Position numbers and translations under genes: made by a program. The notes under the pieces were generated by a model that saw nothing but the letters and a program-made list of their open reading frames with translations, searched no databases and was not told the DNA's origin. A stretch of 64,000 bases of DNA from Bacteroidales bacterium (lineage in GTDB: Bacteria; Bacteroidota; Bacteroidia; Bacteroidales; ML635J-15): positions 146,620 through 210,619 of the forward strand of contig JAISPG010000041.1 in the NCBI GenBank assembly GCA_031275085.1. Direction: 5' to 3'. Each line of letters opens with the position of its first letter. Within the stretch, counting starts at the first letter, position 1. Positions 60,501-64,000 of this stretch are shown in pieces.

Positions 60501-63500
60501 GGAACTATTTTAGGAAATGTTGTAAATAAAGATCCATTAGAAGAAACAGTAGAATATACGGTAACTTATGCCAATGGAAAAACTTACCTTACTATAAATC
60601 CTCCTCCTACAGATTTGATGACCAGTACATCTACAACCGGATTTTCATATACCGTTCGTCAAGATGTAATCAACTATAATGCGGCTTATGCAAGATGGAA
60701 TTCATTTGAATATGACAACTTCCCTACTTCATCCGATCCTAAAAGAATTGTAGCAAATAGACAGGCAGGTAATATAACTGCTAATGGTGGTACAACCCCA
60801 ATTCAATATACGTATGTTATAGCACCCCTGGCTGCCAATGTATCTCCATTAGGTTCTAGGGCAGAGTGGACATTACGTATTACTAATCAAAGTAGATTTT
60901 TAGCCAGTGATTCTAATCTACCACACTCATGGATAGCAGTAGAATGTCCTGCAGGAGTGGTACCTGTAGAATTGCGCGATGCTTCTACAAATACAGCAAT
61001 ATCTGCAAGTTTTGAACAATATGCTACAAATAAATATTGGATAAAGATAGATAATATATCTGCAAACCCTACTAAAGACTATATCTTATCATGTACTTAT
61101 ACAGTTTGTACGGGTAAGCCTCAACTCAATATAAAATACGGTATGAGTAAAGTAGATTATCCTACAGACCCCGATCAAGGTTATGCCAACTATAATTCAC
61201 CAGGTGTATTAGCAGGTGTTGTATCTACTCAGATATCATTTACTCCTCCAGTAGTAAAATTCTCAGGTTATTTGCAACACTTTACCAATATGGCAAATAA
61301 TACAAACCTGTTTTGTGATACAATAAGATTTGAAGGATCATTTAGTAATGGTTTGGCAACTACTATAAGCGGTTTACAATTACGTGTTGATTTTAACGAA
61401 AGTGAATTAAGCGGCTACAGCTATTCATCAGTATATACACCACAAGTAAGGTTTGGTAACGGCACATGGTATAATGCACAAAGTGCAACTATAGCCGGTA
61501 ATGTATTAACAATTACATTAGATGATGCCAAATCTTTAGCAGGTTATGGGGCGGCAAACAATGCAGACAAAGCATATGTCCGTTTTGCGTTGAATATAGC
61601 TTGTGGTATTGAAAACGGTATGCAGATTCCTGCTCAGTTTATAGGCTATAGCGGATGTGGTGCTGCTACAACAGAAAGAATAGCTACGGCATCTCCTATT
61701 CGCATATACGGATTAACTCCACCTCCGGAATACTGGATACAGAACTTATCATTAGTACAAAGTGCATTTACCGGAGCATCCGGTGAAGACGGTACTATGT
61801 TACTTACCGGAAAATATGTACAAGCAGAGGCTGCATCAACAGATGTATGGGCGATAATTGATTTACCTGATAATTTAGTATTGGATGTTATCAACATGCC
61901 AAGTATAAATTTCACACAATCAGGACGAAGATTAACGGTAGAACTACCTAGTACAACTTCAGTAGGTACAGAATTTCCATTTAATCTGACACTAAAACCA
62001 GTTAATCCTGCAGAGTGGACAATGGACAGTACATATATCTATGTCCGGACAGGTAAATTGAATAGTTTAACTTGTGATGCCATGAGTTGTACCCTAATGG
62101 AGTACGGTACTGTATACGATTCTGTAACAGTAAGTATGGAAAAATTACAAGTACGTTTTTCAGATAATATTGATGCCAATAGTAAATATGGCGATCCTAC
62201 GACAGAACGTGTAGTAATAGACGGATGGCTGGTAAACGACGGTGATCTGGATGCCGGTAGATTAACAATGGACTTATGGTATTTCAATGGTGCATATTAT
62301 GAACCTGTTGACAATGTCATAAGTGGCCTTACTGTAAATTCTATATCTCAGCACGATAGTGTACCATTCAGAGTAGTAGTCAATGTTTCTCATTTACAAG
62401 ATGTTTGTAATATGGCATTGGTTTTACGTAAAAATAATACAACTTCAGGATCGTTAAATCCATATTTGGCAGATTCTGTAGCAATAATAATACCGGTACC
62501 AAAATATGAAATATCGGCAGAAGTTGACGAAATATGCCAGATGGACGGTGGAGTAGTTATAGGCGAATTACCTATTAATGATTATACATACAGATGGGAT
62601 CCTACAGATAATTTAAGCAGAGCAACTGTAGCACGTCCTACATTTAATTATGATTATATTAATAATCCTCTACCTGATGATACTGTATTAGAATATCTTG
62701 TATCAATAATAAGACCTAACGGTTGTGTTTCTGTTGATACAATATTTGTTCCGTTAAAAGGTCTGCCTGCAGTAGATGATGTTGCTGATATGACCTTGTG
62801 TAGCGGAGATACCTTCAATTTAACATTTAATGATGCTACCAATACCGGTAATGGAGACGCAACAGTCTTTAACTGGACAATCGAAAATGGTCCAAACGTA
62901 GGATTACCAATGAGTGGAAGCATTAATACAATAAATACTCAGATAAGAAATAATTCTACAACTCCTATAGTATTAAATGCATGGGTAACACCAACAAAAG
63001 GTGGTTGCTCAGGAGTTACAAAATATTTCACAATTGTTGTTAATCCTACTCCTAGAGTGGATCATGTAATTGATGAAACTTATTGTCATGATCAAATTGT
63101 AGCTACCAGATATTTATCAGGAAATATATCGAATGCTGTTTACAAATGGGAATTCGTAAGCGGAGTTAATGTATTATCAACAACTTCCGGAGAATATTTT
63201 ATTCCAGGATTTATAGCTTCCAATACAAACAGTACTGCTTCCGTAGGAACATATAAAGCATATGCAGAATATGAAAACGGAGGAGTAATATGTAAAGGAG
63301 CTGAAACAACTTTTACAATTACAGTAAATCCACGATTACTTGTAAATATTACTAATTCGGATCAGACTATCTGTTCAGGAGAATCAATATTACCGATAAA
63401 TTTCACTAATAATGTAAGTGGAACAGTATTCCGTTGGGAAATGTTATCCGGCCAAATGCCAGGATTAGTATCCGGAACAGGCAATATAAGTGCAAGAGTG

Positions 63501-64000
63501 ATAACTAACAATAGTACCAATGTCATGTATGCAACTTATCAGGTTACACCTTATAATGGTACATGTTCAGGAACTCCTTCAACATTTAATATTATAGTAA
63601 ATCCTAAACCAACTCTTCAGGATCAGTCAGACCTGACATTATGCAACGGAGTATATGTACCAGAACGAAGTTTCAATGGAAATAATGACAACGCAGTAAT
63701 AAGATGGGAACAAACTAATGCTGTAAATATTGGATTATCAACTACCAGCGGAATAGGAAATTTACCTGGATTCACAGCAGTGAACTCTACATCATCAGAT
63801 ATTACTGCAACCTATAAAGTAAAAATGGAATATGTCAACAATGGAGTAACTTGTTCTGATGAAAAGACTTTCTCACTAACCGTAAAGCCAACCCCATATG
63901 TAAATACAGTCAATGACCTTCATGTTTGCAGTGGCGGTAATGTTTCAGTATCTTTCAGTGGTTTGGCCGAGAGTTACCAGTGGAACAAAGTAAGCGGCAC
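57582..64000 (+). CDS. Giant secreted/surface protein with PKD-like repeats, 3' end outside window
   Basis: The frame is open from 57582 to the window edge (about 2,140 codons). In-frame ATGs occur at 57552, 57582 and 57654; the last begins a classic signal peptide (MRKLLLSFLLLFFFGTGFLF), while 57582 would give an extended signal. The body is Thr/Asn/Gly-rich beta structure with few charged residues. From 62757 it shows tandem repeats of about 95 residues (starts 62757, 63042, 63327, 63600, 63885), each with a conserved Cys (TLCSGD, TYCHDQ, TICSGE, TLCNGV, HVCSGG) and a following FNW or RWE strand. Such giants are usually T9SS-exported adhesins or gliding proteins; the sorting domain would be beyond the window. 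There is no obvious promoter between the upstream terminator and the start. Confidence 0.88.
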   Translation, partial: MRKRLLLFKVTKSWKLYGFLKVIFMRKLLLSFLLLFFFGTGFLFSQNVTITPGNNPSAVVIMGDSLTFPFQLYSATALSNCELEVEVPAGFELLESTPNFKPGSLSADKLKGRILIASLPASSVQNYTVYIKALCDAETATPTASRKIIYRFYVSSTAMSPITTKPIENGIQNFYNPILHVTYPESKVVQMGSTQQRTFKFIQTREFSHVANLKVEASCNPAGFELSKIEVSHNGTSWTELTGVINSSASGYTYIISKANTFTALGYNGNHLSYGDSLFIRETVKLLSCGEGTVTYNFYSGDGVDFCTPSLGTDAVVYSEPQYTYTPDIFNDQVVWPATPTTEGHFRVGIRNNSAQAEAQMFDIYVNHYGVGALRYNKAYLCNASGVPVPGPGGATDTIFLQLSAPGTSATCRVNFQTCNDPAYTASYIAAGLSCLDGDGVYDDLEKGKTVYYIVKTSFVLAATNFNCGQQSLYSGGTRRGDLYYKTFCKDAYRTVTRDYGAGSSTNMWTGRMSINRIDEITVTPSPNLASGAEAQLNFDPHSSDNNCSNDITCGAISEAFWRLATGNGLTKTSEMWLVTVLPVGMQFVPTPTAPITALHYGGSLNTTTNVWTGGVAITAADYQYIPGTAATGDTLRIHVTSALAIGLLQNHIHIPVMNNGVADAAKQMTFWLEYDYGTTGNPVKVGCPTAQVPYTQILPCGSIGLTSFEPERRSFGYTDITKSHRVTDVTEAKSLGFNLKVASPYDDVTMVGEALVNTSMFLAGNEIWVDFSYAYSARVLNVLTGKPDAVNIYYNSVPTPIQIPATALQFSVTGTGTARTERIRVNIAPYMQGTLPTLNTNDVLRIELNLQGTTSMPVQSVTLAPTMQISTVIGGVLEECSPLVDVLTAWNSEWTNRTASSGGPSGTPFPQQWNHNTTTAVDAAQWGISWSNGAPANLWTGGEYRPNGENFTPITIEYSYLMKIHSVLRRASGTILGNVVNKDPLEETVEYTVTYANGKTYLTINPPPTDLMTSTSTTGFSYTVRQDVINYNAAYARWNSFEYDNFPTSSDPKRIVANRQAGNITANGGTTPIQYTYVIAPLAANVSPLGSRAEWTLRITNQSRFLASDSNLPHSWIAVECPAGVVPVELRDASTNTAISASFEQYATNKYWIKIDNISANPTKDYILSCTYTVCTGKPQLNIKYGMSKVDYPTDPDQGYANYNSPGVLAGVVSTQISFTPPVVKFSGYLQHFTNMANNTNLFCDTIRFEGSFSNGLATTISGLQLRVDFNESELSGYSYSSVYTPQVRFGNGTWYNAQSATIAGNVLTITLDDAKSLAGYGAANNADKAYVRFALNIACGIENGMQIPAQFIGYSGCGAATTERIATASPIRIYGLTPPPEYWIQNLSLVQSAFTGASGEDGTMLLTGKYVQAEAASTDVWAIIDLPDNLVLDVINMPSINFTQSGRRLTVELPSTTSVGTEFPFNLTLKPVNPAEWTMDSTYIYVRTGKLNSLTCDAMSCTLMEYGTVYDSVTVSMEKLQVRFSDNIDANSKYGDPTTERVVIDGWLVNDGDLDAGRLTMDLWYFNGAYYEPVDNVISGLTVNSISQHDSVPFRVVVNVSHLQDVCNMALVLRKNNTTSGSLNPYLADSVAIIIPVPKYEISAEVDEICQMDGGVVIGELPINDYTYRWDPTDNLSRATVARPTFNYDYINNPLPDDTVLEYLVSIIRPNGCVSVDTIFVPLKGLPAVDDVADMTLCSGDTFNLTFNDATNTGNGDATVFNWTIENGPNVGLPMSGSINTINTQIRNNSTTPIVLNAWVTPTKGGCSGVTKYFTIVVNPTPRVDHVIDETYCHDQIVATRYLSGNISNAVYKWEFVSGVNVLSTTSGEYFIPGFIASNTNSTASVGTYKAYAEYENGGVICKGAETTFTITVNPRLLVNITNSDQTICSGESILPINFTNNVSGTVFRWEMLSGQMPGLVSGTGNISARVITNNSTNVMYATYQVTPYNGTCSGTPSTFNIIVNPKPTLQDQSDLTLCNGVYVPERSFNGNNDNAVIRWEQTNAVNIGLSTTSGIGNLPGFTAVNSTSSDITATYKVKMEYVNNGVTCSDEKTFSLTVKPTPYVNTVNDLHVCSGGNVSVSFSGLAESYQWNKVSG

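Overview
The window is a low-GC (visibly AT-rich), Shine-Dalgarno-poor chromosomal segment from a member of the Bacteroidota, probably Bacteroidales-like. Evidence: promoters of the TTTG / TAnnTTTG type; two genes ending in type IX secretion system (T9SS) C-terminal sorting domains; a CarboxypepD-type outer-membrane receptor; and the Bacteroidota-style str-S10-spc-alpha ribosomal order with fusA followed directly by rpsJ and no tuf.

Region 1 (1-18.6 kb) is accessory. A partial alpha/beta hydrolase, an outer-membrane receptor and its TetR regulator (with matching operators) are followed by short, mostly minus-strand genes of the type found in gene cassettes: tandem GNAT, a 109-aa unknown, CPBP protease, DUF1905, WG-repeat and DUF695 proteins, and further on a PD-(D/E)XK nuclease-like gene. 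Several are separated by hairpin elements of roughly 115-130 bp that resemble integron attC sites. A 21-bp x 10 minisatellite, a gene broken by one TGA, a T9SS/beta-helix pair opposite a membrane-anchored AraC regulator, an IS1182-type insertion sequence with a decayed transposase, and a frameshifted tyrosine recombinase behind a perfect palindrome complete this part. I read it as an eroding integron-like or genomic-island region.

Region 2 (18.7-34.2 kb) is housekeeping and envelope biology: ligA, a membrane protein, an amidase-MlaD operon whose two products share a SPOR-like tail, a divergent LptD-like gene, rarA, an aldo/keto reductase, a nucleoside phosphorylase, a tandem universal stress protein, a prohibitin-like SPFH protein and a T9SS-secreted protein.

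Region 3 (34.6-52.4 kb) is one uninterrupted minus-strand block of 33 genes, rpsL to rplQ, including fusA, secY, map, infA and rpoA. It has a good promoter at 52363-52392 and a terminator at 34574-34612.

Region 4 (52.7-64.0 kb) holds a threonine aldolase, a small membrane protein, a VWA-domain surface protein, and the first ~2,140 codons of a giant secreted protein with ~95-residue PKD-like repeats. A strong promoter lies 530 bp upstream of the giant gene, and a strong terminator hairpin sits between the two, so conditional read-through (attenuation) is possible. No rRNA, tRNA or CRISPR array was recognised.
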